DNA of 64,000 bases from Pleomorphochaeta sp963678575 (GTDB lineage Bacteria > Spirochaetota > Spirochaetia > Sphaerochaetales > Sphaerochaetaceae). The stretch is taken from NCBI GenBank assembly GCA_963678575.2, contig CAXXHV010000002.1, positions 372,001 to 436,000 of the forward strand, given 5' to 3'. Positions 17,632 through 26,844 of this stretch are shown here, one piece after another. The notes below the pieces were generated by a model. The model was not told the DNA's origin, did no database searches, and saw only the letters and a list, made by a program, of their open reading frames with translations. Made by a program: the position numbers and the translations under genes. The stretch's first letter is position 1. The number at the start of each line of letters is the position of its first letter.

Positions 17632-17949
17632 ATGCAAAGCGATATTATTTCTGAAATCATCGAGGTTGAAGATAATGCTAGCAAACTTGTAGAAGAAGCT
17701 AGACAAAAAGCTAATAGATTAATTGCTCAAAGTGAAATTGATTCAAATGTAAAATTAAAAGAAGCAATTAAAGAAAGGCGAACAACCAATCATACTAAAT
17801 TGGAAAAGCTAATTGAAGATAATAAAAAAGAAATTAGTGAATTCGAGAATAGTTTAAAAGATACAATAATTGTAGATAAAAAAAATATAGAAAAAATAGC
17901 TTCAACTATCGCAGAAAAAATATGTAATTCATCGGTGTTTGATAAATGA
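17632..17949 (+). CDS. V/A-type ATPase peripheral-stalk subunit G/H
   Basis: A 105-residue, highly charged, almost wholly helical protein. From residue 10 to 80 it shows heptad-like spacing (ASKLVEEARQKANRLIAQSE), as in the coiled-coil stalk subunit (NtpF in Enterococcus, AtpH/G in archaeal-type enzymes). It would pair with subunit E to form the peripheral stalk linking V1 to subunit I. AGGAG precedes ATG 17632. Its stop overlaps the next start (ATGA type). The assignment relies on position and coiled-coil character, as this subunit is poorly conserved. Confidence 0.72.
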   Translation: MQSDIISEIIEVEDNASKLVEEARQKANRLIAQSEIDSNVKLKEAIKERRTTNHTKLEKLIEDNKKEISEFENSLKDTIIVDKKNIEKIASTIAEKICNSSVFDK

Positions 17950-19028
17950 CTAGTGCAGTAAATACTTATGCTTTTATTAATGCAAAATTAAGAGCGAAAA
18001 TCGGTGTTATTAGAGATCCCAAATTACAAGAGGATTTGTTAAAAGCCGGCAGTTTGGTTGAATCCATTGGTATTTTAAAAGAACACGGTTACGATAAAGC
18101 TTCTGAGGTATATGATAAAACTGGAGATTTACAACTCGTTGAGTTGTCCTTACTAAATGATGAGATACAAGATCTAGTAAATATAAGGAAATTTTTATCA
18201 GGAGCTCCTAAAGAATTAATTCAAGTCTTATTAATTAGAATTGAAGCAGAGAATTTAAAAAATGCAATTAGACTCTGGTATTCTTCTGCCGTCCATCATA
18301 GACCAATTGCATATCGAAGTGCTTACCTTGTTAAAGAAAAAATTGTAAATGATATTAATTACACATCAATAATAAATGCCTTCACTTTTGATAACATTAT
18401 TGAAGCTGTTAAGGGAAGTTTTTATGAGAATGTATTTAAACAATTTAGCCTTGAAGATCTTGAAGCAAATGGATTGTTTGACCTTGAAACAGCAATTGAT
18501 TTAAAAGTAATGGATTTGCTCTATCAAGCAAGTAATAATTTAAAAAATGATGATAAGACAGTAGCAATCAAACTTTTTAAAATGGAAGTTGATTTGAAAA
18601 ATATTATTATTCTTGTAAGATATGGTTGGTTTCATCAACTTGAAAGTGATAGATTAATTAAATTATTATATCCATATTCAAGAGTTTATAAATCTGATGC
18701 TACAAAAATTTACATTAATACCTCTCCCAAAAATAGAACTATTGAAAATTTATTAAAAGAAAATTATTCTGATTTGTCTTCTTTAATTAATGATAATAGT
18801 GTTGATAGTAAGAATAGAATGATTAATCAAATAAGAGCTTTAGAAAAATATTTATTTAAAAAGAAAGGACAACTTTTTGAAAATTGTTTAGGTGGTAAAC
18901 CTTTTACAGTTGCAACCGCTTTGGCTTATTTCTATCTTAGAGAGCAACAATATAGTATAATATGTGCTATTTTAGGTGGAAAATATTATGGAGTAGATTC
19001 CCAAGTAATAAAAGGATTGATTATATGA
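17946..19028 (+). CDS. V/A-type ATPase subunit C (central-stalk d-type)
   Basis: A 360-residue protein that caps the membrane rotor and couples it to the DF central stalk. It begins NTYAFINAKLRAKIGVIRD, has EAENLKNAIRLWYSS (about residues 100-115) and FKMEVDLKNIIILVRYG (about 220-235). These are the repeated NLK(N/A)I motifs of the family. Length and alpha-helical makeup match. It starts in the upstream stop and ends in the start of subunit I (ATGA). Confidence 0.85.
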   Translation: MTSAVNTYAFINAKLRAKIGVIRDPKLQEDLLKAGSLVESIGILKEHGYDKASEVYDKTGDLQLVELSLLNDEIQDLVNIRKFLSGAPKELIQVLLIRIEAENLKNAIRLWYSSAVHHRPIAYRSAYLVKEKIVNDINYTSIINAFTFDNIIEAVKGSFYENVFKQFSLEDLEANGLFDLETAIDLKVMDLLYQASNNLKNDDKTVAIKLFKMEVDLKNIIILVRYGWFHQLESDRLIKLLYPYSRVYKSDATKIYINTSPKNRTIENLLKENYSDLSSLINDNSVDSKNRMINQIRALEKYLFKKKGQLFENCLGGKPFTVATALAYFYLREQQYSIICAILGGKYYGVDSQVIKGLII

Positions 19029-21007
19029 GTTTATTTACAGAAAACATGCGCTTAATTACAGCTGTTGTACTTGAAAAAAAGAGTGATGAAGTGGTAAAAG
19101 CTTTATTGTCTATTGGAGCATTAGATTTTGTACAAATTACAAATTTACCTCCTGAACAAATGGCAAAATTAAGTAAAAAAAGACCTAATTCTGATAGACT
19201 TGCAATTGAAGATACACGAAGAAGAATTGATAATTTATTACGACAAAGTGGAAGATCCTTACCAACTTCTTCATTATTAAAAGTTGAAGATATGGTGTCT
19301 TTAGATTTAAAAGAATATAGAGCAGTTCTCGATGAATTTAGTTTGTCTTTATCAGCTATAAAAGAACAACAAAAAGTATTGAATCAAAATTATGAAAGTT
19401 TGAATGAAATAAAACATTATATTGATATTGATAAAAGAGAACTTGTTGAAATTAGAGTTGGTACAATAAAAACAGATATTAGTAAATTAGAAAAAAGACT
19501 AACAGAATATGGCTCTTTAGTAGTTGAAAAGAATAATATAATAACTACATTAAGTTTAAAAAGAGATTCATCCTCTATTTCTCAAATTTTGAATATGGTT
19601 GGATGGATTGAGAGTGAAGATTCAGAAATTCAAAAAGAAGGTTCTTTATTGATTAGTGAAGAACTTAATGAAAAAATCGAAAATATTATAAAAGAAAAAC
19701 AAGAATTAACTGATATTATTCAAGAAAAAATACAAGAAAAAGAACCAACATTAATTAAAATTTGGTGTAATTTACGATTGCATGAACTCTCTGATCAAAT
19801 AAGATCCTATTTTAAGTATACAAAAAATACTACATTATTTTCTGGTTGGGTCCCTTCCAAATTAGCTGTTGATGTAGAAAGTGCAATTTTTAATGCCACT
19901 GATGGTCAATGTATAATTGATTGGAGTAATGTTAACCAAAAAGAGAGTAAAGATGTCCCAGTTGAAGTTAGAACTCCTAAATTTTTTAAACCTTTTGAAA
20001 AAATGGTTACAAATTATGGGATTCCAGAATATGGTACAATTAATCCAACTTGGTTTGTTACCATAGCTTATTTATCAATGTTTTTATTAATGTTTGCAGA
20101 TTTGGGTCAAGGCTTTGTTTTATTGTTAATTGGCTTAATTACCACATATTCTTATAAGAAAAATCCAATGAAACCAGATTCTATGATAAATAGAAGTGTA
20201 GCTCTACTATTAATTTATTTAGGCTGTGCTTCTATGTTGGGTGGTTTGATTTTTGGTTCTACCTTTGGATTTAGTTTGATTCCACCAATTTGGTTTAATT
20301 ATCATTCTGTTGTTAATGGAACAGCTCAAATTGGAACTCCAGTTCAAAATGTTTATGATATTTTGGGAATCACAATTATATATGGAATTATAATTATATT
20401 TGTTGGTTTAATTATTAACTGGATTAATTTGATAATTAAGAAAAATTATATTGAATTATTATTTTCTAGAACTGGGATAACTGGAGCAACAATGTACAGT
20501 GTTGGTATTTATATTGGTTATTCTTATATTAAGAGTGGATATAAAACTTTTGCAACTGATAATTGGATTTTTACAATTTTAATTATTGGTGCTATCTGTT
20601 TGTTGTTAAAAGAACCTTTAGAATATATGAAGCATAAAAGAGAAGGTAAAAAAGTAGAAAGTTTTGGATCTATGTTATCAAATGCTTTAATGATGTGGCC
20701 AATAGAATTACTTGAAACCTTTACAGGTTATATGTCAAATACACTATCATTTATGCGTGTAGCTGGTCTTGGAATTGCCCATGTAAGTTTGATGGGAGCA
20801 TTTGAGACACTAGCTGAAGGTCCAGGAATGACCTCATTGTTTGGAATTTTAATATTAGTATTAGGAAATATTTTAGTTATTGCTTTAGAAGGTTTATCTT
20901 CAGGAATACAATCTTTGAGACTTAACTATTATGAATTCTTTACCAAGTTTTTTACAGGTAAAGGAATCGCTTATTCACCAGTTAGTTTGCGTTCAGTAGA
21001 GCGTTAA
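19025..21007 (+). CDS. ntpI: V/A-type ATPase subunit I (stator a-type)
   Basis: A 660-residue subunit. The N-terminal cytosolic half (residues 1-330) is rich in coiled coil and binds the peripheral stalks. The C-terminal half has about seven transmembrane helices, beginning near GTINPTWFVTIAYLSMFLLM. The conserved segment LSFMRVAGLGIAHVSLMGAF carries the essential arginine that meets the rotor glutamate. I use ATG 19025, which overlaps the subunit C stop, and not an upstream in-frame start inside that gene. It is followed after 26 bases by the proteolipid gene. Confidence 0.9.
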   Translation: MSLFTENMRLITAVVLEKKSDEVVKALLSIGALDFVQITNLPPEQMAKLSKKRPNSDRLAIEDTRRRIDNLLRQSGRSLPTSSLLKVEDMVSLDLKEYRAVLDEFSLSLSAIKEQQKVLNQNYESLNEIKHYIDIDKRELVEIRVGTIKTDISKLEKRLTEYGSLVVEKNNIITTLSLKRDSSSISQILNMVGWIESEDSEIQKEGSLLISEELNEKIENIIKEKQELTDIIQEKIQEKEPTLIKIWCNLRLHELSDQIRSYFKYTKNTTLFSGWVPSKLAVDVESAIFNATDGQCIIDWSNVNQKESKDVPVEVRTPKFFKPFEKMVTNYGIPEYGTINPTWFVTIAYLSMFLLMFADLGQGFVLLLIGLITTYSYKKNPMKPDSMINRSVALLLIYLGCASMLGGLIFGSTFGFSLIPPIWFNYHSVVNGTAQIGTPVQNVYDILGITIIYGIIIIFVGLIINWINLIIKKNYIELLFSRTGITGATMYSVGIYIGYSYIKSGYKTFATDNWIFTILIIGAICLLLKEPLEYMKHKREGKKVESFGSMLSNALMMWPIELLETFTGYMSNTLSFMRVAGLGIAHVSLMGAFETLAEGPGMTSLFGILILVLGNILVIALEGLSSGIQSLRLNYYEFFTKFFTGKGIAYSPVSLRSVER

Positions 21008-21033
21008 ATTTATATATTAGGGAGGGTCGTTGT

Positions 21034-21378
21034 ATGACCAATATAGCCTTTAAAAAAAGGATTAAACTTTCAATAGTTGCAACATTAATAATGATGGGTG
21101 CCTCCGCCTTTGTATTTACCCCAAGTATTTTTGCTTCAGGTGTTGTAGATGCTACAGCTCCTGCTCAAACAGGAATGATTTGTTTAGCTGCTGCAATAGC
21201 TTTTGCTATGGGTGCATTAGCTGCGGGTATTGCGATTGGTAATGTTGGAGCTGCAGCAATGGGTGCAATCAGTGAGAAACCTGAATTAGCTTCTCAAGCA
21301 TTAATTTTCATTGCTTTAGCTGAAGGTCTTGTTGTTTTTGGATTCATCATAGCATTGATGATATTAGGGAAAGCATAG
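21034..21378 (+). CDS. ntpK: V/A-type ATPase proteolipid subunit K, single hairpin with N-terminal leader
   Basis: A 114-residue rotor subunit. Residues 1-34 look like a cleavable signal (basic start, hydrophobic core, SIFA). They are followed by one helical hairpin: helix 1 around 48-72, the polar loop ISEKPELASQ and helix 2 with the ion-binding Glu97 (ALAEGLVVFGFI). Enterococcus NtpK has two hairpins (about 156 residues), whereas Thermus-type subunits have one plus a leader, as here. GGGAGGGT lies just upstream. The preferred ion (H+ or Na+) is not settled by inspection. Confidence 0.88.
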   Translation: MTNIAFKKRIKLSIVATLIMMGASAFVFTPSIFASGVVDATAPAQTGMICLAAAIAFAMGALAAGIAIGNVGAAAMGAISEKPELASQALIFIALAEGLVVFGFIIALMILGKA

Positions 21379-21381
21379 ATA

Positions 21382-21681
21382 ATGCAGTATTTTGTTATAG
21401 GCGATGAGGATACCGTATTAGGTTTTTCCTTAGTTGGAGTTTATGGCTTACAAGCTGCAAATCCAACTCAAGCAAAAGAAGCTTGGGATAAGGCTTTATC
21501 TGATAAAGAGAATGGAATAATAATCATAACGCAACCTATTGCAGATATGATTAAACCAATAGTGGATAGGTATTTATTTACAGAAATGTTTCCATTAGTT
21601 GTAGTTATTCCAGGATCTGACGGGCAAAAAAGTAAAGACTTACGATTGCTAGTAAATGAAGCAATTGGCGTTAGCCTATAA
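21382..21681 (+). CDS. V/A-type ATPase central-stalk subunit F
   Basis: A 99-residue protein starting QYFVIGDEDTVLGFSLVGV, the conserved opening of subunit F (NtpG). It continues with IIITQPIADMI and a C-terminal PLVVVIPG. Subunit F binds subunit D to form the rotating shaft. The gene begins 3 bases after subunit K ends, inside a tightly packed operon. Confidence 0.88.
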   Translation: MQYFVIGDEDTVLGFSLVGVYGLQAANPTQAKEAWDKALSDKENGIIIITQPIADMIKPIVDRYLFTEMFPLVVVIPGSDGQKSKDLRLLVNEAIGVSL

Positions 21682-21698
21682 AAAATTGGAGAAATATT

Positions 21699-22316
21699 TT
21701 GGATACTGATAACAAATTGCTAAAAGGTATAAATTTAGAAGCTAAAGAAAAAGCTGAAAAAATTTTAGCCGATTCTCAAAAAAGAATTGATGAAATAATT
21801 GTTCAATCTAAGCATAAAATTGAGAAAGAATTAGTAAAAGAAGACAAAGAGTTTGACAATCGTGTATTAATTGAAAATTTAAAAGTTAAATCTGCAAAAA
21901 AAGCTGCCGAGAGAAAGGTTCAACTTGAATTATTAGAAAAGCAATATAATTTATTATTTTCTTGTGTTAAAGAAAATGTATATAAAATGCTTGAAGGTGA
22001 ATCAGGATCCTCTTTACTTGAAAAATGGATGCTTGAAGCTGTTTTAGGATTAGGTCTTGATGAAGCTAAAATTTCTTTTTCTCCTAGTCATCCCATTTCT
22101 GAAGAAATGCTAAGAAATGTAGAAAAAAAAGCAAAAGAAGAATATAACTTAGCTCTGAAACTTCAATTAGATACTAGAAGACTTATAGTACCAGGTGTTG
22201 TTGCTACTTCTTTAGATGGTAAAGTATCCTTTAATAATCAGGTTGATGTTAGAATGAGACGATTTGACCGCGATATTAAAATTGCAGTTCAGGAGGGCTT
22301 ATGCCCACAAGAATAA
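21699..22316 (+). CDS. V/A-type ATPase peripheral-stalk subunit E
   Basis: A 205-residue protein starting at TTG 21699, with GGAG 7 bases upstream. Residues 10-95 form a charged helix (AKEKAEKILADSQKRIDEII) and the C-terminal part is a globular alpha/beta domain ending with RDIKIAVQEGLCPQE. This matches the E-subunit plan, a heterodimer partner of the G/H subunit. The 3' end overlaps the subunit A start by 16 bases. Confidence 0.82.
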   Translation: MDTDNKLLKGINLEAKEKAEKILADSQKRIDEIIVQSKHKIEKELVKEDKEFDNRVLIENLKVKSAKKAAERKVQLELLEKQYNLLFSCVKENVYKMLEGESGSSLLEKWMLEAVLGLGLDEAKISFSPSHPISEEMLRNVEKKAKEEYNLALKLQLDTRRLIVPGVVATSLDGKVSFNNQVDVRMRRFDRDIKIAVQEGLCPQE

Positions 22317-24079
22317 TAGGACATGTAAAACGTGTAAATGGACCAGTTATCACTGTTTGTGATATTACAGATGCAGAAATGTTAGAACTTGTAAGAATTG
22401 GTGAGCAACAATTAGTTGGAGAAGTTGTAAAACTCTTTGATGGTGAAGCTACTATTCAAGTTTATGAAGATGCAACTGGAGTTAAACCTGGCGATAATGT
22501 TTATGGTTCGGGTATGCCTTTATGCGTAGAATTAGGACCAGGTATGATTGGTTCTATATATGATGGTATTCAAAGACCTTTAGAAAAATTGGAAGAAGCA
22601 AGTGGTACATTTATAGCAAGAGGTTTAACTTTTGATGGAATAGACCATAAAAAACTTTGGCACTTTGTACCAACTGTTAAAATAGGTGATGAAGTATCAC
22701 AAGGTATTATTATTGGAGAAGTTCAAGAGAGTGAGACAATTGTCCATAAAGTTATGATTCCTCCAAATACAAGTGATGGTATAATAACTGAGATTGTAAA
22801 AGAGGGCGAATATAATATTGAAGATATTTTGGCTGTTGTTTCTCAAAACAAAGGTGTTGATGTTAAAGTCTGCATGCTTCAAAAATGGCCGATTAGAAAT
22901 CCAAGACCTGTAAGTAAAAGATTACCTTTCCATGCTCCTTTAGTTACTGGTCTTAGAGTAATCGATACTTTGTTTCCAATAGCAAAAGGTGGTACAGTTG
23001 CTATTCCTGGAGGCTTCGGCACAGGTAAAACAATGACCCAGCATGCAATTGCACAGTGGTGTGATGCTGATATTATTGTATATATTGGATGTGGAGAACG
23101 TGGAAATGAAATGACTGATGTTCTTAGAGAATTTCCACAATTGGTTGACCCAAGAACAAATAAAAGTTTAATGGAAAGAACTATATTAATTGCCAATACT
23201 TCTAATATGCCTGTATCTGCTAGAGAAGCTTCAATATATACAGGTATCACTATGGCCGAGTATTATCGAGATATGGGATATGCTGTTGCTATTATGGCAG
23301 ATAGTACTTCTAGATGGGCAGAAGCTCTTAGAGAATTATCTGGAAGAATGGAAGAAATGCCAGCTGAGGAAGGATTCCCCGCTTATTTAGCAACTAGAAT
23401 TGCTGAATTTTATGAAAGAGCTGGATTAATGAAAACTTTAAGTAATAAAGAAGGATCTGTCTCAGTAATTGGAGCAGTTTCTCCTCCAGGAGGAGATTTC
23501 TCAGAACCAGTTACAATGCATACAAAGCGATTTGTAAGGTGTTTCTGGGGATTAGATCGAGCCTTGGCATCAGCTAGACACTATCCTGCTATAAGTTGGA
23601 CACAAAGTTATAGTGAATATTTAGAAGATGTTAAATATTGGTGGAATGAAAAAAGTGATGAAAAATGGCAAAAAAATAGAAAAGAAATAATGGAATTGTT
23701 GCAAAAGGAAGAAAGGCTACAACAAATTGTTAAATTAGTAGGAGCTGATGCTTTGCCAGATTCTCAGAATTTCATTTTGGAAGTTTGTAATATGTTTAAA
23801 AATGCATTCCTACAACAAAATGCATTTGATAAAATCGATAGATATTGTGTTGTTGAAAAGCAAGTAAAAATGCTTTCTTGTATATTAACATATTGGCATA
23901 AAGGCCTTGAGGCAATTAATAAAGGTGTTCCTTTGGTAAAGCTAAGAAGATTGAGTGTAGTTCAAGATATTTCAAAGATTAAATTTTCTATTAGCAATGA
24001 AGATATAATAGAAATTGATAAACTTGAGCTAAAACTTGAAAGAAGCATTGATAAACTCGGAGGTATTTATGAAGACTAA
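22301..24079 (+). CDS. ntpA: V/A-type ATPase catalytic subunit A
   Basis: A 592-residue ATP-hydrolysing or synthesising subunit. The Walker A loop GGFGTGKT is at residues 237-244 (Lys243), followed by GCGERGNEMTDVLREFP and the Walker B region AIMADSTSRWAEALRE. The A-specific non-homologous insertion (about 110-200) is present. The length agrees with the family. Three copies alternate with subunit B in V1. A GGAGGG precedes ATG 22301, inside the end of the E gene. Confidence 0.97.
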   Translation: MPTRIIGHVKRVNGPVITVCDITDAEMLELVRIGEQQLVGEVVKLFDGEATIQVYEDATGVKPGDNVYGSGMPLCVELGPGMIGSIYDGIQRPLEKLEEASGTFIARGLTFDGIDHKKLWHFVPTVKIGDEVSQGIIIGEVQESETIVHKVMIPPNTSDGIITEIVKEGEYNIEDILAVVSQNKGVDVKVCMLQKWPIRNPRPVSKRLPFHAPLVTGLRVIDTLFPIAKGGTVAIPGGFGTGKTMTQHAIAQWCDADIIVYIGCGERGNEMTDVLREFPQLVDPRTNKSLMERTILIANTSNMPVSAREASIYTGITMAEYYRDMGYAVAIMADSTSRWAEALRELSGRMEEMPAEEGFPAYLATRIAEFYERAGLMKTLSNKEGSVSVIGAVSPPGGDFSEPVTMHTKRFVRCFWGLDRALASARHYPAISWTQSYSEYLEDVKYWWNEKSDEKWQKNRKEIMELLQKEERLQQIVKLVGADALPDSQNFILEVCNMFKNAFLQQNAFDKIDRYCVVEKQVKMLSCILTYWHKGLEAINKGVPLVKLRRLSVVQDISKIKFSISNEDIIEIDKLELKLERSIDKLGGIYED

Positions 24080-25487
24080 TGATGAAAAATTAGACCGTCG
24101 TTTATTAGCTGGACGAGAATATCGTGGAGCAAGTAGAATAGATGGCCCTCTAGTTTATATGAGAAATACTCATCCAATTGGTTATGGAGAATTAGTTGAA
24201 ATAGTAGCTCCAGATGGTAGTCGACGTAATGGTCAAGTTTTAGATACTAGTGACGAAGTTGTTTGTGTTCAAGTTTTTGAAGGAACTTCTGGCTTAACAC
24301 TCCCTGGTACTGGAATGCATTTTTTAGGTGAACCTTTATCTTTATCTGTAAGTGAAGCAATGCTTGGAAGAGTTATGAATGGTCTTGGTAAAAGTCGTGA
24401 TGGTTCTCCTATAGCTCAGGGAGAATTTGATAGAGATGTAAATGGGTCCCCCATTAATCCTACAGCAAGAGTTTATCCTAGAGACTTTATTCAAACAGGT
24501 ATTTCAGTAATTGATGGTATGACAACATTAATTCAAGGTCAAAAATTACCAATTTTTAGTGGTAACGGTATGGCTCATAACCAACTTGCTGCTCAAATTG
24601 CAAAACAAGCGAAAGTTAGAGGCGATGATAGTGATTTTGCAATTGTTTTTGCTGCTATGGGTGTAAAGTATGATGTAGCTAGATTTTTTATTGATTCTTT
24701 TGAAGAGAGCGGAGTTATTGATAATGTTGCATTATTTTTATCATTAGCTGATGATCCTTCAATTGAAAGAACAATTACTCCAAGGACTGCATTAACTTTA
24801 GCTGAATATTTAGCTTTTGATTTAGGTAAGCAAGTATTAGTAATTATGACTGACATGACTAACTATTGTGAATCATTGAGAGAGATTTCTACTTTAAGAG
24901 GAGAAATCCCATCTAGGAAAGGTTATCCTGGTTATTTATATTCAAATTTAGCAGAATTATATGAAAGATCTGGAAAGATAAGAGGTAGTAAAGGTTCAAT
25001 AACACAACTTCCTATATTATCAATGCCTAATGATGATATTTCTCATCCTATACCTGATTTAACTGGATATATTACTGAAGGTCAAATAGTATTTGATAGA
25101 ACATTGCATTCTAGAGATTTATATCCACCAATTAATCCTTTACCATCCTTATCAAGATTAATGAAAGATGGTATAGGAAAAGATATGACTCGTGAAGATC
25201 ATCCTCATTTATCTAATCAGTTATTTGCATCTTATTCTCATGTTTTAGATGTTCGAAACCTAGCCTCAGTAATTGGAGAGGAAGAATTAACAACAATTGA
25301 TAAACAATATCTAAAATTTGGACAATTTTTTGAAAATAATTTTATTGCTCAACGTTTTGATGAAGATAGAAGTATTGAAGATACATTAAATATTGCTTGG
25401 CAAGCTTTAGGTTATCTTCCAGCTGAAGAATTATTAAGATTAAGTGAAGATGAAATAGATGAATATTGGCAGGAGAATGATGAGTGA
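24069..25487 (+). CDS. ntpB: V/A-type ATPase regulatory subunit B
   Basis: A 472-residue non-catalytic nucleotide-binding-type subunit. It has GEPLSLSVSEAMLGRVMNGL, the P-loop-equivalent FSGNGMAHNQLAAQIA (lacking GKT, as expected) and the conserved YPGYLYSNLAELYERSG. ATG 24069 has GGAGG 5 bases upstream. It overlaps the subunit A end by 11 bases. An in-frame ATG at 24036 lies inside the A gene and is not used. Its TGA stop overlaps the subunit D start. Confidence 0.96.
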   Translation: MKTNDEKLDRRLLAGREYRGASRIDGPLVYMRNTHPIGYGELVEIVAPDGSRRNGQVLDTSDEVVCVQVFEGTSGLTLPGTGMHFLGEPLSLSVSEAMLGRVMNGLGKSRDGSPIAQGEFDRDVNGSPINPTARVYPRDFIQTGISVIDGMTTLIQGQKLPIFSGNGMAHNQLAAQIAKQAKVRGDDSDFAIVFAAMGVKYDVARFFIDSFEESGVIDNVALFLSLADDPSIERTITPRTALTLAEYLAFDLGKQVLVIMTDMTNYCESLREISTLRGEIPSRKGYPGYLYSNLAELYERSGKIRGSKGSITQLPILSMPNDDISHPIPDLTGYITEGQIVFDRTLHSRDLYPPINPLPSLSRLMKDGIGKDMTREDHPHLSNQLFASYSHVLDVRNLASVIGEEELTTIDKQYLKFGQFFENNFIAQRFDEDRSIEDTLNIAWQALGYLPAEELLRLSEDEIDEYWQENDE

Positions 25488-26188
25488 TGACTACTAATTT
25501 AGCTCCAACAAGATCTAATTTAATGAAATTAGAAGACAATTTAAAATTTGCTACTTTAGGCTATGAACTGCTTGATCAAAAGAGACAAATTCTGATTTCA
25601 GAATTATTAGCCTTAGTTGATCAAGCTGTTGATTATCAAAGTAGAGTAGATGCGGCTTTAGAAACTGCTAGGGCTACTTTAAGAGAAGCAATTATGGAAA
25701 TGGGGCGTTTAAAAGTAGGAAACCTTTGTGGTGCAACAAATATTGAATATAATATTAATGTATCACAAAGAAAAGTTATGGGTGTTGCTGTTCCAGTTGT
25801 TGAAACAACTTTTGAAGATAAAGGACCATATTTTTCTCAAGAAAGTTCAAATATTATTGCAGAATTAGGTATACAACAATTTAGTGAAACTCTAGAATTG
25901 ATGGGAAGACTAGCTGAATTAAAGGTTTCAATTATGAGACTTAGTAGAGAAGTAAAAAAAACAATTAGAAAAGTTAATGCTTTAGATAAAATTTCTATAC
26001 CAGAAACAAAAGATACTATAAAATATATGAAAAGTAGAATCGAAGAAAGTGAGAGAGAAAGTTTTATTTTACTTAAATCTGTTAAAGATAGACTTGAAAA
26101 ACAAAAGGAATTAAAAAAGAAGAAGCAAAATTCTAATAATGATAATATAATTAAATCGAAGATTGTTTCATCAATGGAAGAAAAATAG
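25487..26188 (+). CDS. ntpD: V/A-type ATPase central-stalk subunit D
   Basis: A 233-residue rotor-shaft subunit. The start NLAPTRSNLMKLEDNLKFA matches the family's conserved N-terminus (P-T-R/K-x-x-L-x-x-L). It forms two long antiparallel helices with a central globular part, and a basic Lys-rich C-terminus that is longer and lower in complexity than usual. Either GTG 25484 or ATG 25487 could be the start. GGAG at 25472-25475 is slightly better placed for GTG. It is the last ATPase gene; uspA follows within 10 bases. Confidence 0.92.
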   Translation: MTTNLAPTRSNLMKLEDNLKFATLGYELLDQKRQILISELLALVDQAVDYQSRVDAALETARATLREAIMEMGRLKVGNLCGATNIEYNINVSQRKVMGVAVPVVETTFEDKGPYFSQESSNIIAELGIQQFSETLELMGRLAELKVSIMRLSREVKKTIRKVNALDKISIPETKDTIKYMKSRIEESERESFILLKSVKDRLEKQKELKKKKQNSNNDNIIKSKIVSSMEEK

Positions 26189-26198
26189 GAGGAACACA

Positions 26199-26678
26199 AT
26201 GGCAGTACCCTTTAAACATATTTTAGTGTATATAGATGGAAGTGAAGAATCTATGTCTGCAATGATGTATTCGATCTTGCTTGCAAAAACAAATAAGGCA
26301 AAATTAGAGGTAATGTATGTAGTTAATACTCGTGCTTTATCTGATTTAGTTAAAGCTGGAATTTTCCTTGATATGGAGAGAACTGAATATCAACTTGATT
26401 TACAAAATGATGCAAAACGATATTTAAAACATGCAACTAAACTTGCTGCAATGAAAGAAGTTGAAATAGAATGTTTAGTTGAGGAAGGTTCAGCTCATAG
26501 AGTTGTAAGAGAATATGTTAAGAAAAATGACGTAGATTTATTATTACTTGGTGGCATAAGTGGTATCAGATCAAGACGTGATGAGCTAAATAGTGAAACA
26601 GACAGAATGCTTAGAACTGTTTCTTGTCCAGTGCTTGTAATTAGGGATGATGAAGATATTTGGCAAGAATTTGAATAA
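26199..26678 (+). CDS. Universal stress protein family (UspA-like)
   Basis: A 159-residue protein. HILVYIDGSEESMSAM starts the first strand and loop, ECLVEEGSAHRVVREYVKKN precedes the LLLLGG strand, and CPVLVIRD ends the fold. The ATP-binding GxxG-x9-G(S/T) motif is imperfect (GGISG, then NSE in place of GS), so nucleotide binding is uncertain. A strong AGGAGGA precedes ATG 26199, 10 bases after subunit D, so it is co-transcribed with the V-ATPase. Confidence 0.85.
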   Translation: MAVPFKHILVYIDGSEESMSAMMYSILLAKTNKAKLEVMYVVNTRALSDLVKAGIFLDMERTEYQLDLQNDAKRYLKHATKLAAMKEVEIECLVEEGSAHRVVREYVKKNDVDLLLLGGISGIRSRRDELNSETDRMLRTVSCPVLVIRDDEDIWQEFE

Positions 26679-26809
26679 ATATAAAAAAATTACAATAATC
26701 AAAGAAAATTAAAGAAAATTAAAAAAAATTAAAAAATATTTGAATTGTTCTTAAAAAAGCAATACTATTACACATATAAGGATTTTTTCTTAAAATTTAA
26801 AATGGGAGA

Positions 26810-26832
26810 ATAGTATAATTTTATTATACTAT
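26810..26832. repeat. Perfect inverted repeat upstream of the EIIA-like gene
   Basis: ATAGTATAA (26810-26818) and TTATACTAT (26824-26832) are exact inverted copies with a 5-base spacer, ending 12 bases before the ATG at 26845. The right arm contains a -10-like TATACT. It could be an operator or a short hairpin. Confidence 0.45.
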
Positions 26833-26844
26833 GCAAATATAATT

